This document shows positions 34,243-46,041 of a stretch of DNA of 64,000 nucleotides, piece by piece (within the stretch, counting starts at the first letter, position 1; each line of letters opens with the position of its first letter). The stretch lies in contig CP051142.1 of the NCBI GenBank assembly GCA_001592805.2, forward strand, positions 1,488,001 through 1,552,000, in the 5' to 3' direction. This DNA is from Peltaster fructicola (lineage: Eukaryota; Ascomycota; Dothideomycetes). The translations under genes were made by a program, and so were the position numbers. The notes beneath the pieces are model-generated. The model ran no database searches. It worked only from the letters and a program-made list of their open reading frames with translations, and was not told where the DNA came from.

Positions 34243-35385
34243 ATGGATCGACTTCCACACGACGACCCGCTCAACTCGCCGTATCCTCCCATTGACAACC
34301 ATCCATCGACCTCGCCGTACTTCTCCAATAGCAAAGGCTCATACCTATTACACCAGTTCGCCGATGGTGAGACTACAGGGATATGGCCCAAATCACCAGC
34401 TAATGTCTAGCCAGGAGAACAGGATGGCACTCATATGAACCAATCGCCAGATACTGCAACAGGTGAGAGTGTTCCTGATTATGGTGCCTTCGACATGTTC
34501 GCGGATGGTCCTTCGCATACAAACATCAACCCTGCTCAATATCGAGCTATGGCCATTGACGACCTCTTTGCTACCGCGGGCTCGAATAGAGACGTCACTG
34601 GACACTCCTCGACGGCAGAGCAGTACCGCGATGTCGATCCTGCTCTTGCGAATCAAACTTGGACGTCTGACAGAGGCTCTCTTGACCCTGCGTGGAACTC
34701 GAACACACAAAGCAACCCACATATTAGTCTAGCAGGGCAATACACTTTCGATGACACAACGCGCCAGCGCTGGATCGACCCATCATACATTCTCGAAGGC
34801 TCTGAGCAGCATACGAATGTAATCCGAGAGGCACAGCTATTAGAAGCTCGACGGAACGAACTCAGAACACATGCGTACGACATACACTGTTCACAGAGTC
34901 AGCGAACGCAGCACTTACCAACAGATCCGTCAGTCGGTGGCTTCGACAGTATAGGTCACATCCCGGCTCGACTGCCAGCTAACCTTGAGATCCATTCTCA
35001 AGCATCGCCAGCAAATATCAATGCAAGCAGCTCAGTACCACAGGACAATATCACCAACGTTGACACATCGAGTACGTCCCCTGAGCCTAGCAAGGACTTG
35101 CCCGCAGGACGCAGAACTCGAGCGCGTCCACTGGGACGATTGGTCAATCGACCCATCCCGTCAGATGTCATGGAAGTTGTCGACATGATTCGAGCGCTCA
35201 CTCCAAGAGGTGTTCATGGCATGCCAGCGCGAAAGCTACTCAAACTTGAAGACCATCGTACGCACTTCACAACGATGGGGTTACTACGGCAGAACTCACC
35301 GCTGATGGACTACTTCGGCGACACACGCCTCTTCTCTCGCCGTGTGTGGATTTACCTAGCCGATCACAAGACAAGAGGCGGTTGA
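34243..35385 (+). CDS. Unknown disordered protein with a conserved-looking basic C terminus
   Basis: Exons 34243-34366 and 34415-35385 give 364 residues across a 48-nt intron with a GCTAATG branch site. The start MDRLPHDDPLNSPYPPIDNH precedes the intron, so the unspliced ATG at 34435 is internal. The first ~270 residues are polar, rich in Ser, Thr, Asn, Gln and Asp, and likely disordered. The last ~90 residues are basic and look folded (GRRTRARPLGRLVNRPIPSD, then DMIRALTPRGVHGMPARKLL and RRVWIYLADHKTRGG). This could be a small DNA- or protein-binding module, but I recognise no domain. Disorder plus a basic domain suggests a nuclear protein; that is inference only. Confidence 0.62.
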
Positions 35386-35432
35386 TGGTACTGAGATAAT
35401 TGTCACAGCATCTCATGAGATAGGCTAGCTAT

Positions 35433-37250
35433 CTAATCATCCGGATACTCATCTTTGATGTTGCTCACAAAGAGCGCATGCTCTGAATCCCAACGTTTGA
35501 AGTATCGTCCTGCTTCCTCCATGAGCTTCGTTTCTGGTACGGCAGAGAGCAGCACAATGTTCTCTTGTGCCACATAGCGCACGCTCTTGTCATCAGCACT
35601 GGATCTGTCAGCTGTGTAGAATCTCGCAATAGGCATACTCACAGTACATGATAGAAAGGCTGCTCTCTACCCCGAGGCAGCTCATTGACACGCATCTGGG
35701 CAATCCACTGCTCTCTTGCTTCACATCTCGCGGTCCATCCGACGATGACACCTTTGTAGTGGTAGCGTTTGTGCTCGAAATGGTGACCAACTTTGTAAGT
35801 AACATGAGCATTGGCAGACGAGCGAGGCGACGGAGGCTTCATGTTGTTGTCATCCCTCCTGGCGGCGTCTATGACATGGAGCAACGTTTCGTGATCTTCG
35901 GTACCCACGAACATGGGTGCTATGTAGCGCTCGAGCAGTCCAAGGTCTTCGGGAAAGTGTACCTGATAATGCTCCATCAGATATGGCAGACACGAGCGCT
36001 GCCGTTGTAAGGTGATGTCTCTGTTGCCGTAGGCAATGATCATAGTTGCCCATAGCATACTGTACCATGCGCATTCAATGTCCACATTGTTACCGTTTCT
36101 GCGCTCAGCCGCCACTCTTGGAAGATTCCTGAGCTCCGTCACTGAGGTTACGATATTGCGGCCTGCACGCAGGACAGTGTCAGCAGTAGTCGCAGGGCTG
36201 AGGTAGGCAGTGTAGTGCGCTGGAGTTGTACCCATCTGGTTCAGCGTTGCGATGAGTTGCGCGCGATCGATCTCTAGATTCGTACGCCATGGATCCATGA
36301 ACATGTAGTCGTGCGCGATCTCTGACAGATCGGGAGACTTGTGGCGGCCTTCTAGGTCTTCATGCCGTGGTGGCTGGACTACTACATAGACGTGGTGAGG
36401 GAAGTTCGACGGTCTTGCGTCGACACCAAGCCTTCGTGCGACTCCACAATATATGGCTGCTGATTGCAATGGCAGGCTGCGATGTGGCGTACGCATGAGT
36501 GCTAGGGTGATGTAGTTGTTGCGCAGAGCATGATATCCTCCAAGCTGGTCATTACCAAGCAGATTCTCTGAACGCAGGTACGTTGCGATCTCGATTGCTT
36601 TCTGTCTCGTCGACATGCGATCGAAGTTAGGTGTGCTCTGCCGGACAGCAGTAGCGTGACGGTCGAGCTCACTGTCGAGGTCGTCGAGATCGGCAGGCTC
36701 ACCTGAGAGAGCGAACAGATCGTAGGCACCGAGAGCTGCATCTAAGGCGACCATTCGCGAATCTGATAGCTTGTCCCACTGTTTGATCGCCATCTCGCGA
36801 TGTATCTTCGACCGGACGATCCTTGCATAGTACCTTCTGGCCAATACATCATCGGCATGGTCGGGAGTATCTCGTTCCAGCTTGAGCATGAGATCTTTGA
36901 TGTCGTATCGGAGCTCAGTGAGCTCTTCGATCCGTGTCTGTCGATGCTGCTGTGTTAACAGCATGGCATTGAAGGTGGCGAGAGCTGCCTCATCTCGTTT
37001 TCGACGAAGATCGAACAGATGTCGCCAACGAGTCTGCGTAGGTGGTTGCGCTATGCGTTTCGAGATGTCGTGTTCAGGGTGCCAGTATCGCCATCCCATC
37101 AAACAGTGTCGCCTCCATACTAGAGCCTCATGGGTGATCTTATCACATCGTTTGCAGGTTGATCCAAATGCTATGGTGTCTTTCGGAGAGACACAGCACA
37201 ATAACCTCGAGAAGCTCGTCCGGTAACTTACTGAAGCGATCGTCGTCCAT
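35433..37250 (-). CDS. FBXO21-like F-box protein with SirB1/transglutaminase-like and YccV domains, apparent frame break near the start
   Basis: Minus strand, main exon 35643-37250 and last exon 35433-35598, about 590 residues; the 44-nt intron has a CTGAC branch. The F-box reads KLPDELLEVIVLCLS then SPKDTIAFGSTCKRCDKI, but these two pieces are in different frames, as if a base were missing in the CTCTCC run (37185-37192). A SirB1/transglutaminase-like region follows (GGYHALRNNYITLALMRTPH, then YCGVARRLGVDARPSNFPHH, about residues 225-300). A YccV / hemimethylated-DNA-binding-like domain (KVGHHFEHKRYHYKGVIVGW through FYHVLADDKSVRYVAQENI) is completed by the last exon. This three-domain order matches FBXO21-type SCF substrate adaptors. 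The ATG at 37250 gives MDDDRFSKLPDELLEVIV. Confidence 0.8.
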
Positions 37251-37666
37251 CGATACAAGAGAGGAGAGGGAGAAGGTGCTGCTGCTGCTGAGAGGCCTTA
37301 CCTACATGTACACCACGTACAATGAGGCGGCTTAAAAGCTCAATGACGCAACTGACTGGTTGGAGAAAGTCGATCCTCTCTGTACGACAGTAGCCGGCAG
37401 GCATATGCAGTACAACGAAGTTCACGGCCTCAAACAGTGATGCTTGTGAGTGTGACACGTCGGCTATCATGCTACATCTACATGATCAGCAATCATGGAC
37501 GAGGAAACATATTTCGGGACGCAGTAAGCATGAACTCAATCTCGCGAGAAGGCGGAGTGCCCGGCCGATTTATTATTTTGGGTCGATCTGCAGAGTCGAA
37601 TTGCATCATTCTCCTACCTCCAGAGCGCGTTAACACACTCTCGCACTTTGTGTACAAGCATTGATA
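37251..37666. promoter_or_regulatory. Divergent intergenic region upstream of the Sec14-like gene
   Basis: A 416-bp spacer between two divergent starts that must hold both promoters. A CTG/CAG-like run (GCTGCTGCTGCTGAG, about 37277-37291) lies just upstream of the F-box gene. No TATA box is evident. Confidence 0.4.
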
Positions 37667-39470
37667 ATGGCGCCTCGACCTGAGGGAGCTGAGCTCCAGC
37701 GCACAGAATCATTCCAAGTATGCAACGACGTTTCGACACACCGCTCTCACAGCTGATCCTTCGTAGTATCCTGCTGGACATCTGGGTCACCTAAGTGATG
37801 CGCAGCGTCAAGCTCTCGAGCAATTCAAGCAGCGGCTGTCGCAAGAGACAGCATACTGGACACCTCCGACAGATTCACAACCTGCGAGTCACGACGATGA
37901 GACTCTGCTCCGATACTTGCGAGCGCGAAAGTTCTTACCGAACGAAGCATTCAAGCAATTCAAAGAGACTGAGGATTGGCGATCCGAGAATCAGTTGGAC
38001 AAGCTATACGAGACCATCGACATAGAGGAGTATGATCAGAGTCGACGATTGTATCCTCAATGGCTTGGACGACGAGATAAGAGAGGCATTCCAGTGTACC
38101 TTTTCGAGATAGCACATCTGGACAACAAAGCGCTGGCGGCCTACGAGAAGAACAGCAGTCCAACATTGGATCGACTAAACTCGAAGGTCCCGCCCAAGAT
38201 GTTGCGACTATTTGCTTTGTACGAGAACCTCTGTCGATTCGTACTGCCGCTATGCTCGACGTTGTCAGATCGACAGCACCCAGAAACGCCCATCAGCCAG
38301 AGCAGCAACATCGTCGACGTCTCCGGTGTGTCTCTAATGCAATTCTGGAAGCTCAAAGCCCACATGCAGGATGCGTCCGTTCTGGCTACCGCACACTACC
38401 CAGAGACGCTCGATCGCATCTTCCTCCTTGGCGCGCCTTCATTCTTTCCTACCGTTTGGAGCTGGGTGAAGAGGTGGTTCGATCCAATCACAGTGGTAAG
38501 TCGCTCCGCAAACTGCGTTTGAAGCACAACTGACACCGCTCAGTCCAAGATCTTCATCTTGTCGCAGAAAGAGACATTGCCCACGCTGCTGAAGTTTATC
38601 GACATCGAGAATATCCCTAAGAAGTACGGTGGACAGCTCGATTTCACATTTGGCGATCTACCAAAGATTGATGAGAAGATCGCTGCTCAGCTGCAGTGGA
38701 CGAACCCAGTAAAGCCTGGAGAATATCGCACAATCCCTACTGGACCAATAAGATGGCAATACGGAGAGAAACGCGAGCTGCAGGCTGTTGCTGTAGGATC
38801 GAATCGAGGCGTGCGCCGAAATGATGTCATTGCGACCACCAGGCCTGCTGCGAACATTGCAACAATGTCTCTGAGTCCAGGCCGTGTACAGACGAACACG
38901 GGCACCATGGCAGCAGCGAGCACTTCTGAGAAGACAACCACTGCCCCTGCTCCGACGTCAGCTGCAGCGCCAGCTACCACTGAGACCAACCCTGGCACGT
39001 CCACAAGTAACATCACTCCAGTGTCGACCATGCCCTTCAGAGACAACCGGACGGGAGCTGCAGACAAGACGTCAGATGTGAGAGAAGGCACTAGTGCTAC
39101 ACGATATGAGCAGCAAGCCAATACCCACGCCCACGGCAACGTCAGCGACGGCACGCCAGCAATCGCAAGAGATGGCCAAGGAGAGAAGCAGGCTATTATG
39201 GAGCCAGCAACAGTAGGACAAGCACCGAAGGAGCATCCGATCCCAGATACATCTGAACCACCAACAATGATCGAGCAAGCTCAACACGGCGCAGAAGCGG
39301 CACTTCAACAAGCCACAGCTGCTGGTCAGTCTGTATTGGCTGCTGTAGGTCTTGGCCACAAGAAGGTCGAAGAGCCGGTCAAGGAGACTAAGCATGATCC
39401 AGCTATCGACGGGATGGATGGCAAGAACGTCGAGGAGTTCTTGAGAGCAAAGCACCAATCGACAGCGTAG
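37667..39470 (+). CDS. Sec14-like CRAL-TRIO phospholipid-transfer protein with a low-complexity tail
   Basis: Exons 37667-37717, 37767-38495 and 38544-39470 give 568 residues, with all phases consistent. A CRAL-TRIO N-terminal helical module (ETLLRYLRARKFLPNEAF, near residue 62) is followed by the lipid-binding fold, including WLGRRDKRGIPVYLFEIA, VDVSGVSLMQFWKLKAHM, HYPETLDRIFLLGAPSFFPT, KIFILSQKE and PKKYGGQLDF. Sec14 proteins exchange phosphatidylinositol and phosphatidylcholine and promote phosphoinositide signalling in Golgi and endosome traffic. The final ~220 residues are Thr/Ala/Pro rich (KTTTAPAPTSAAAPATTET) and unlike classical Sec14, which ends after the lipid fold. This resembles longer fungal Sec14 homologues. 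Substrate choice cannot be told from sequence alone. Confidence 0.87.
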
Positions 39471-39735
39471 ATGAGTAGATAGCTATGCTGCAAGCATGAA
39501 GCAGACAAGACACGATGAACGATAGAGACTATGTAAATGAACGTTATTAGTGCCACTCCCTCAGCATGTGAAAGCTAAAGTGGTGAATGATTGGTGTGCT
39601 TGCATGTTGTGTCTTGGACAACGGTGATGACGCCATTCGAGCAGCAGCTCTTCCTCGTCAACAACACACAGCTTCGTTTCAACGTAATCGCAATCTCTAG
39701 TGGATGTTGCCGTTCTCCAAGTACTCTCAGCAGAC

Positions 39736-40641
39736 ATGCCATCAGTCCTGGTCGTGGGAGCGACAAGAGTTAGTTGTTGCGTCCATGGCACTCGTCCATC
39801 TGACATCACCAGGGTCTAGGCTTCGAGATTGCCAAACAGTACAGCGAGCAGAGCTTCACAACGTATGCGACAGCACGATCAAGCTTACCGAAAGATGCTC
39901 CAAAGGGCATTTCCTGGATCAAAGATGTCGATGTAGCAGAAGCATCAGCTGGGAAAGCCATTGAAGTAGGACTGAAGGGCGAGTGTCCCGATGTGATTGT
40001 GATCACTGCAGGACTCTTCCCTAAGGAGGAGTTTGACCAGCCTAACATTGATGACGAAGTCAACACCTACAAGATTGTAGCCATGTGAGCATATGTCGTT
40101 GAGGCTGGGATGTCACTGACGGTGAGCAGTGGCCCAGTCGTGGTCGTCACAGCGCTGCACAAAGCAGGACTGCTTAAAAAAGGGAGCAAGATCATTCTGG
40201 TCAGCTCTGAAGCAGGTTCTATAACTCTCAGACATGAGAGCATCGACAAGAAGGGTGGCAACTATGCTCATCATGCTTCCAAGGCTGCTCAGAACATGGT
40301 AGGCAAACTGCTGAGCATTGATCTAAAGGATGAAGGTATTGCAGTCGGTCTCGTGCATCCTGGTTTCATGAGGACTGAGATGACCAAGAACGCTGGTCTA
40401 GATGCTCACTGGGATGACGGAGGAGCAGTCACACCAGCAGAGAGTGCGAGGTCCCTGATCCAATGGATCGAAACCTTCGACATAAGTAAGACCGGCGAGT
40501 TCTGGGCGCCTAGAGGACCGGCGTAAGTTCGTTGAGACGTTCTTTGATGCTCTATTGACATCATTTAGTGATATTGGTACTGCGGAAGCGACACTTGGTC
40601 CGAAGAGCAAGCTATCCACGCCATTGCATCTGCCATGGTAG
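39736..40641 (+). CDS. Short-chain dehydrogenase/reductase with atypical active site
   Basis: Four exons, 39736-39768, 39813-40084, 40130-40522 and 40569-40641, give 256 residues, normal for classical SDRs. The N terminus reads MPSVLVVGATRGLGFEIAKQ, the Rossmann GxxxGxG dinucleotide motif. VIVITAG corresponds to the NAG-like strand-4 motif and ILVSSEAGS to the catalytic serine region. The active-site segment reads GGNYAHHASKAAQNMVGK: the lysine in ASK is kept, but a histidine aligns where the tyrosine of YxxxK usually stands, with Tyr three residues earlier. HPGFMRTEM is the usual post-active-site loop. I recall fungal SDRs with a similar NYxHHxSK block, so this is probably a family trait. 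The substrate is unknown. A spliced 33-nt first exon supplies the start. Confidence 0.86.
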
Positions 40642-41190
40642 TGGTAGCGGTAGATGCAGACGGGAGTCGTCAAGTAGTGAAGAATGTCCGCGATCAGGAC
40701 ACATCGAGCTTTACCAGTCCGGCGTGTTCCTTGTGTGAAATGAGGAAGAAGATCACATAGAGTTGCTGGTCAACCGGGTGCATTGAGACCCACGCGGCCA
40801 TCTCCAACTATTCAGCAATGACATTAGAAACACCGTTTGATCAGAAATGTGTGTATATAAGAGCCAGACGCTCTCGCTCCTGTATGTCCTGCAACACCGA
40901 TTAGACAGGTAGTCCTGGAGATAAGGTCCTTAAGGTGCAGCCTCTGCTACTATAGTACAAGAATGTCGTAGTTATAGCACATTGGGCGGGTGTCGTTGAC
41001 GTCTAGGCAGCACTATGAGCTTGGACCACCACTTAACGCGTCTCGCGATTTATCCTCGCGTTGGCTACCGTCAAACAAAACACTCGCAACGTCCTTTCAT
41101 ACCAGAGCAACACTACTACTGAGCAGCGGTTACCACGATTATTCCAGCTTCACGAGATATCCACCCATCGACAGAGCATCTACAGACGTC
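40642..41190. other. Spacer upstream of asf1
   Basis: A 549-bp region holding the SDR 3' end and the asf1 promoter. It contains a TATA box (see separate entry). Short ORFs have no homology. Confidence 0.4.
40854..40860 (+). promoter_or_regulatory. Candidate TATA box for asf1
   Basis: TATATAA followed by GAG lies about 330 bp before the asf1 ATG. It is the best TATA match in this region, but the distance to the ATG implies a long leader, so the assignment is tentative. Confidence 0.35.
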
Positions 41191-42077
41191 ATGGCGACCG
41201 TCTCGCTGCTCAATGTTGCAGTGCAGAACAACCCAGCAGCTTTCACAGATCCCTACGAGTTTGAGATCACCTTTGAGTGTCTTGAGCCTCTGCAGAAGGA
41301 CTTGGAATGGAAACTCACATATGTCGGCTCTGCGACATCGTATGCAACTCTCTACAGAAGTAAGAACATAACTGACCAGTCTTCAGCTCTGAGCACGATC
41401 AAGAACTCGATTCTCTCCTTGTAGGACCAGTCCCAGTGGGCACGAACAAGTTCATCTTCCAAGCAGATCCACCAAACATCAGCCGCATCCCAACTACAGA
41501 CATTGTCGGCGTCACAGTCATCCTACTCAGCTGCTCCTACGACAACAGAGAGTTCGTCCGTGTTGGCTACTATGTCAACAACGAGTACAATGATGAGGCT
41601 CTAATCAATGATCCACCAGCTAAGCCAGTCATCGAGAAAGTTCGACGCAACATTCTAGCAGAGAAGCCACGTGTGACTCGCTTGGCTATTAAATGGGACA
41701 GCGAAGAGTCCGCGCCAGCACTGTTTCCTCCAGATCAACCTGATGTCGATGCAGCCGAGGATGATGGTGCAAATTATGGCGCCGAGGAGGAAGAAGAGGA
41801 AGAGGAGGAGGCCGAGGCGACTGAAGGCGATGCTGTCAAGGCTGGTGCCGATGGCGAAGATGCTGAGATGGCCGGCGTTGAGGATGCAAAGATTGAGGAA
41901 GACGACGAAGCTGGCAGTGAGGACATCGAAGACGAGAGCGAGGACGACGAGGAAGACGATCTCGAGGAAGAAGAGGCCGAAGGCGAGACCAACGGTGCAG
42001 ACGATATGGAGATGGAGGATGGAGCTGCCAATAACGAACACGCTGATGCACATCAGCAAGACGTTATGGTGCATTAG
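41191..42077 (+). CDS. asf1: Histone chaperone Asf1
   Basis: Exons 41191-41339 and 41387-42077 give 279 residues. The core (~1-155) is the Asf1 immunoglobulin-like fold: [40 protein letters not shown], then [19 protein letters not shown] across the intron. [38 protein letters not shown] and [10 protein letters not shown] follow, all family signatures. Asf1 binds H3-H4 dimers and passes them to CAF-1 and HIRA in replication-coupled and replication-independent chromatin assembly. The remaining ~110 residues are a strongly acidic tail with long Glu and Asp runs, a known feature of fungal Asf1. The 47-nt intron uses GTATGC and a CTGAC branch. The ATG at 41191 matches the universal start of the family. 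Confidence 0.96.
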
Positions 42078-42221
42078 AAGTCACGAGACACGCTCAGCTG
42101 TTGTTGAGTCGGCACTGTGCACAACAAAAGTAGGCCAACATGTCTACCGAGCAGCACAACAAATGCATACCATGGCTGCGATGAATGCATGATCAATTGT
42201 ACAGAGATCAAACGACCGGAT

Positions 42222-44612
42222 TCATATGGACGTCTCTACACGTTTCTCAAGAACCTGACGAGCGTCTTGCTCACTCAAAGATTCAAGACCGAGCTTCTCC
42301 AAAGCTATACGTGCGTGTTCGTTGTCCTTGAATATTAGCCGCTCTGCTTCCCACAATCCCATGCTCGTTTCTGTGTCCACATCGTCCCATGCGTCATCGT
42401 CATCAGCAGGCTTCTCGGCTTCAGTCTCACCTTTCACTTGCAAGCTCAGCAGCGCCACTCCGTCACAGAGCTTGCGCATACCGATCTTCGCCTGCCCAGG
42501 ACCGATATACTGGTCGATGTTGGCACAGATAGCATCGATGTCTGTACGAAGCTGAGCGGCGCCGGCAGTCGAGAAGGAATGACGGAGAATGACTTGATCC
42601 CAGATGTTGGTCTGAATCGCATGACAGAGTAGTCGTACTACACGGCGTAGAGGTAGTCGTCCTAGTGCCCGTGCAAGGAAGTTGAGATATTCTGTCAGCA
42701 GTCGCAGCGTAGGCTCAATCTCCGAGGTCAAGGAAGTCGATGTGCTGGTGAGAGAAGCCCAAGTGTTAACGCGAGTGTAAGAGCGAAGTGCTTCACGAAT
42801 GTTGTAAGTAAGAGTCTCAACCAGGATGCCTTCACTTCTGACGCGCAGTCGCTGGTAAGCGTCAGCTGTCTCATCGAATAGCGCTCCCTTGACGTCCTGA
42901 TCGATGCCAATAGCCGATGAGGTCTTCGATCGTAGTTCTTGCAACGATCCCAGCTTGCTTGAGATCACTTGATTGTTTGCACGACTCTGCAGTTCATCCC
43001 AAAGCTCCAGGAAGAACACATCGTCGCTCCAATCTCTCATAGCACGCTCGAGATACTCAGCTGAGCCGAATATACGGCACAGACGATCAAGACCTTTCAC
43101 CCCTTGGAGTTCTCGCTGATCGTCCTTGCTGATGCCGTGAACAGTGCGAGCCACAGAAGATGTCATGGTCATGTATGCCTCGAGACTCGAATGCAGACGT
43201 GCGTGGAATTTGTCAAAGACTGCTATCTGTATATCAATGAGGAATCGTAATTTCTGGCTGAAGCTTGATAGATCACGGTATTGATCTGTGATGGTCTCAA
43301 GAAGGTCGTTGACTCGGACGGCTGCCTTTGACGGCTTCGTAGCGTCCGCTGCTACGGAATCGTAGTCAAGCTCACCAGCATCTGGTGTGTCAATGATCGA
43401 CTGGTATCGAGTCAAGGCGAATTCGCGTTCAGCATTGAGCCATCGCTCGAAGTAACCGCATGTGTCCAGCAGGTAGAACGATAGTCCTCTCCAGGGCGTT
43501 GTAGGGGATGCTGGAGTGTATGCAAAACTCTCGTGCATGTTCGTGTCGAACTTAATGACCTCATGGATAAGATGGCTGAGGAGACTGGGCTGGGTATCGA
43601 CCTGTGCGCCAACACTAACCAGCTTTCGCTTCACCATTGGTAGCAGTGCCGTGATGAATGCTGACGTGGCATCGATATATGCTGGAACAAGAGCGAGGTC
43701 AGACGAGCGAAAGTGGTTCGCCAGTACCGGCTGCAGAGATGTAGCCAAGAAGTCTGTGTATCCATCCAGCAGATCACAGACGTGATTCAGAAAGTATTCT
43801 GGCTTGTCTAATCGGTTCGTAGGCTTGTTCCCTGAGAAATGGTAGTGGAAGCGTTGTTCCAGCGGCTGTACCAATACTTCGATCGCGATCAGAGCAGGCG
43901 GATCGTCTAGTTGAGTTTGTGCCTCACGAGCCTCAAGATCTGGACGTTGTAGATCGATCAATCGACTCAAGTTCTTCGTCCAGTCCTGCTGGAGGGCCAG
44001 AGGCACGACTTGTAGTGCTTTGGGCCACTGCAATGCCTTCAAAGTCTTCTCGAGGTCCTGCGAGAAACTTGCCTGTATATGTTGACGCAAGGCATAGGCC
44101 TGCTGGGCTGCGTGGTCAACAAGATGAGGAGCTGCTCCCTCTGCTGTTTCTTGTAATGGACCCAGGCTTTGTACCAAACGCTGCAGTCGGAAATATGGTG
44201 CAAGAGCAGATTCATCTGAAGTCTCCAACCGAGCTCGACAATCGGCTGATAACCTGTCGACCTCAAGCAGCATCTCTACGTAACCCGACATGACGTCGAG
44301 ACTGCGCAGCTTCTGCATGCTTGCCTGAAAGGTATGAACAGCATCATCACTGCTATTTGTATCTGTGACCTTGAGTAGCCTCTGGTCTATCTCTTCCTGG
44401 TCCCTCTGGAATTGCTCTGCTCTTTCTCGTTGGCTCTGATTGTGCGTTCGGGAGGCCTCCTTCAAAGTGCTGTGGTCCTTCTTCGCATCCTCAAGCTGTC
44501 GCTGGAGCAGAACCTGCGAGGTTTGCACTGACTGCAGCAGCGAGTCAAGACTCTCAAAGTCTGTCAGAGTCTGTAGTTTGTCGTCAAGATAATCGTGCAC
44601 ACGCGCATCCAT
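42222..44612 (-). CDS. RINT1/Tip20 family vesicle-tethering subunit (Dsl1/NRZ complex)
   Basis: Single-exon frame of 796 residues from the ATG at 44612 (MDARVHDYLDDKLQTLTDFE). A slightly longer open frame begins at TTG and is rejected. The N terminus is coiled coil (QVLLQRQLEDAKKDHSTLKE, ~35-105). The main part is the helical RINT1/TIP1 domain, seen in FHYHFSGNKPTNRLDKPEYF, then LDTCGYFERWLNAEREFALT and the QYRDLSSFSQKLRFLIDIQI block. Dsl1-complex members tether Golgi-derived COPI vesicles to the ER; Tip20/RINT1 binds the complex and ER SNAREs. It fits with glo3 in the same window as a second gene for Golgi-to-ER retrieval. It diverges from med14. Confidence 0.88.
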   Translation of the reverse strand: MDARVHDYLDDKLQTLTDFESLDSLLQSVQTSQVLLQRQLEDAKKDHSTLKEASRTHNQSQRERAEQFQRDQEEIDQRLLKVTDTNSSDDAVHTFQASMQKLRSLDVMSGYVEMLLEVDRLSADCRARLETSDESALAPYFRLQRLVQSLGPLQETAEGAAPHLVDHAAQQAYALRQHIQASFSQDLEKTLKALQWPKALQVVPLALQQDWTKNLSRLIDLQRPDLEAREAQTQLDDPPALIAIEVLVQPLEQRFHYHFSGNKPTNRLDKPEYFLNHVCDLLDGYTDFLATSLQPVLANHFRSSDLALVPAYIDATSAFITALLPMVKRKLVSVGAQVDTQPSLLSHLIHEVIKFDTNMHESFAYTPASPTTPWRGLSFYLLDTCGYFERWLNAEREFALTRYQSIIDTPDAGELDYDSVAADATKPSKAAVRVNDLLETITDQYRDLSSFSQKLRFLIDIQIAVFDKFHARLHSSLEAYMTMTSSVARTVHGISKDDQRELQGVKGLDRLCRIFGSAEYLERAMRDWSDDVFFLELWDELQSRANNQVISSKLGSLQELRSKTSSAIGIDQDVKGALFDETADAYQRLRVRSEGILVETLTYNIREALRSYTRVNTWASLTSTSTSLTSEIEPTLRLLTEYLNFLARALGRLPLRRVVRLLCHAIQTNIWDQVILRHSFSTAGAAQLRTDIDAICANIDQYIGPGQAKIGMRKLCDGVALLSLQVKGETEAEKPADDDDAWDDVDTETSMGLWEAERLIFKDNEHARIALEKLGLESLSEQDARQVLEKRVETSI

Positions 44613-46041
44613 GATAAAGTGTTGTGGGAGGGTGCTCAATCACACTGATGTTGAGATGGCAGTTGGTGTTCAAGGATTGACGCGGAATCGAACAAAAAGC
44701 TCATGGATTCTGCTGAAATGTTGGCAATCACTTAGGTTGAGCAGTGAGGTGTGCAGACGTCACACGGAGTCCTGCCTCGCATGGAAGGAGGACTCGAGCA
44801 AAACAGCAAAAAGATCAAGGATCTTTATGAGGTTTCCAAATATTGTTATGCTTGTGTTGCTCGCACTTCCTGATTCTCATAGTAAAAGGCGATGAGAATG
44901 GGGATGAACCACAGAGCCAAGCGTTAACTCGAGCAAAATTTTAAGCTCAATATATCGCTCCACACACCACACCCACTACAATGCGTCGTCCACACTCGAC
45001 CCTGTAACTTGCATAGTGTCATACAATGCTTTGGACGACGAACACAGCAATGCACGAGTCGAGAGCCTTGGAGCTATCATTACTTACAAACATAGCCGGG
45101 CTGTAATGTGACATCGTCTGTGAAGTCTATCACCAGAAGCTGCAGGCAAGCTGAAGGACTCCTTGCTCATGGAACTGTCGTTGTCACTCAGCGATTCTGT
45201 CCAGTCTACATCCCTAGACAGTGGCACCAGTGAACAGGATGAGTCGATGGTCGGAGGCCGAACGAGCATGACTATGACCGTCAAGCAAGTTGCCTACCAT
45301 GTTGGGTATCCCATCGTTCGACACGACTGCTATGTTTCCTTGTACATGAGGGACTAGCCTGCTATCCGACAGTAACTATGGCAAGAAGATTGTGACGAGG
45401 ATGCGAGACGACGTGGGCTTCGTCCTTGCTTCAGTGTTCCAGTGAAGACAGTAATGCTTCTTGAAATACAAGACATCGCTTCGACCGCTTCACTGCTTTC
45501 ATGACGCAGACCACTCCAGCTTGAGGGCGTCCATCTGGAGGCTCACAATGCTTCTTGGAGGTGTATTACTTGATATGAAGAGCAAAGCATGGTAAAAGCT
45601 GGCATGATTGGTGTAAACTGCAGCATCAAGATCCACTTCTCATACCATGCCACGACTATTGCACTCGAGTCCTCTCATTTCAGCCTCTTCCTCAGGCCTC
45701 GCTCCGCATGAGATCGCCCGCCGTTTTAGGCTCGTGCCATCCTTCATTCATTGGTACCTGTCTGCAATCGTGACATACACCTGCTCGCCCTGCTGCTCCC
45801 TGCGCGTTCACGTCCTGCTTAACCAAGGATCACTCTCACAGTCCCGCGAAGACACGACACGCGAACCTGACCACCCTTCATTGCATGGGCACGCCCTCTC
45901 CTCGTCAAACAGACTTCGTTTGTGCAACACCACTCTCGACTCGACTTCGCCAGAGACACAAGCAGTCATAACCAGCTGCTGGCTGTACACGTTAGCAACA
46001 CCTGAGGTCCTGGCGAAGGAGCCACAAGGAATGATGAGGAG
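44613..46041. promoter_or_regulatory. Divergent intergenic region between RINT1/Tip20 gene and med14
   Basis: A 1.4-kb region that must contain both promoters and leaders. The strand facing med14 (about 45640-46040) is C/T rich with an open frame of 146 codons overlapping the med14 start in another frame, read as leader. No TATA box is convincing and nothing else is recognisable. Confidence 0.35.

Noticed and set aside
41774-42031. Ser-rich minus-strand ORF opposite the asf1 tail
   Set aside because: Mirror of the Glu/Asp codons of the Asf1 acidic tail.
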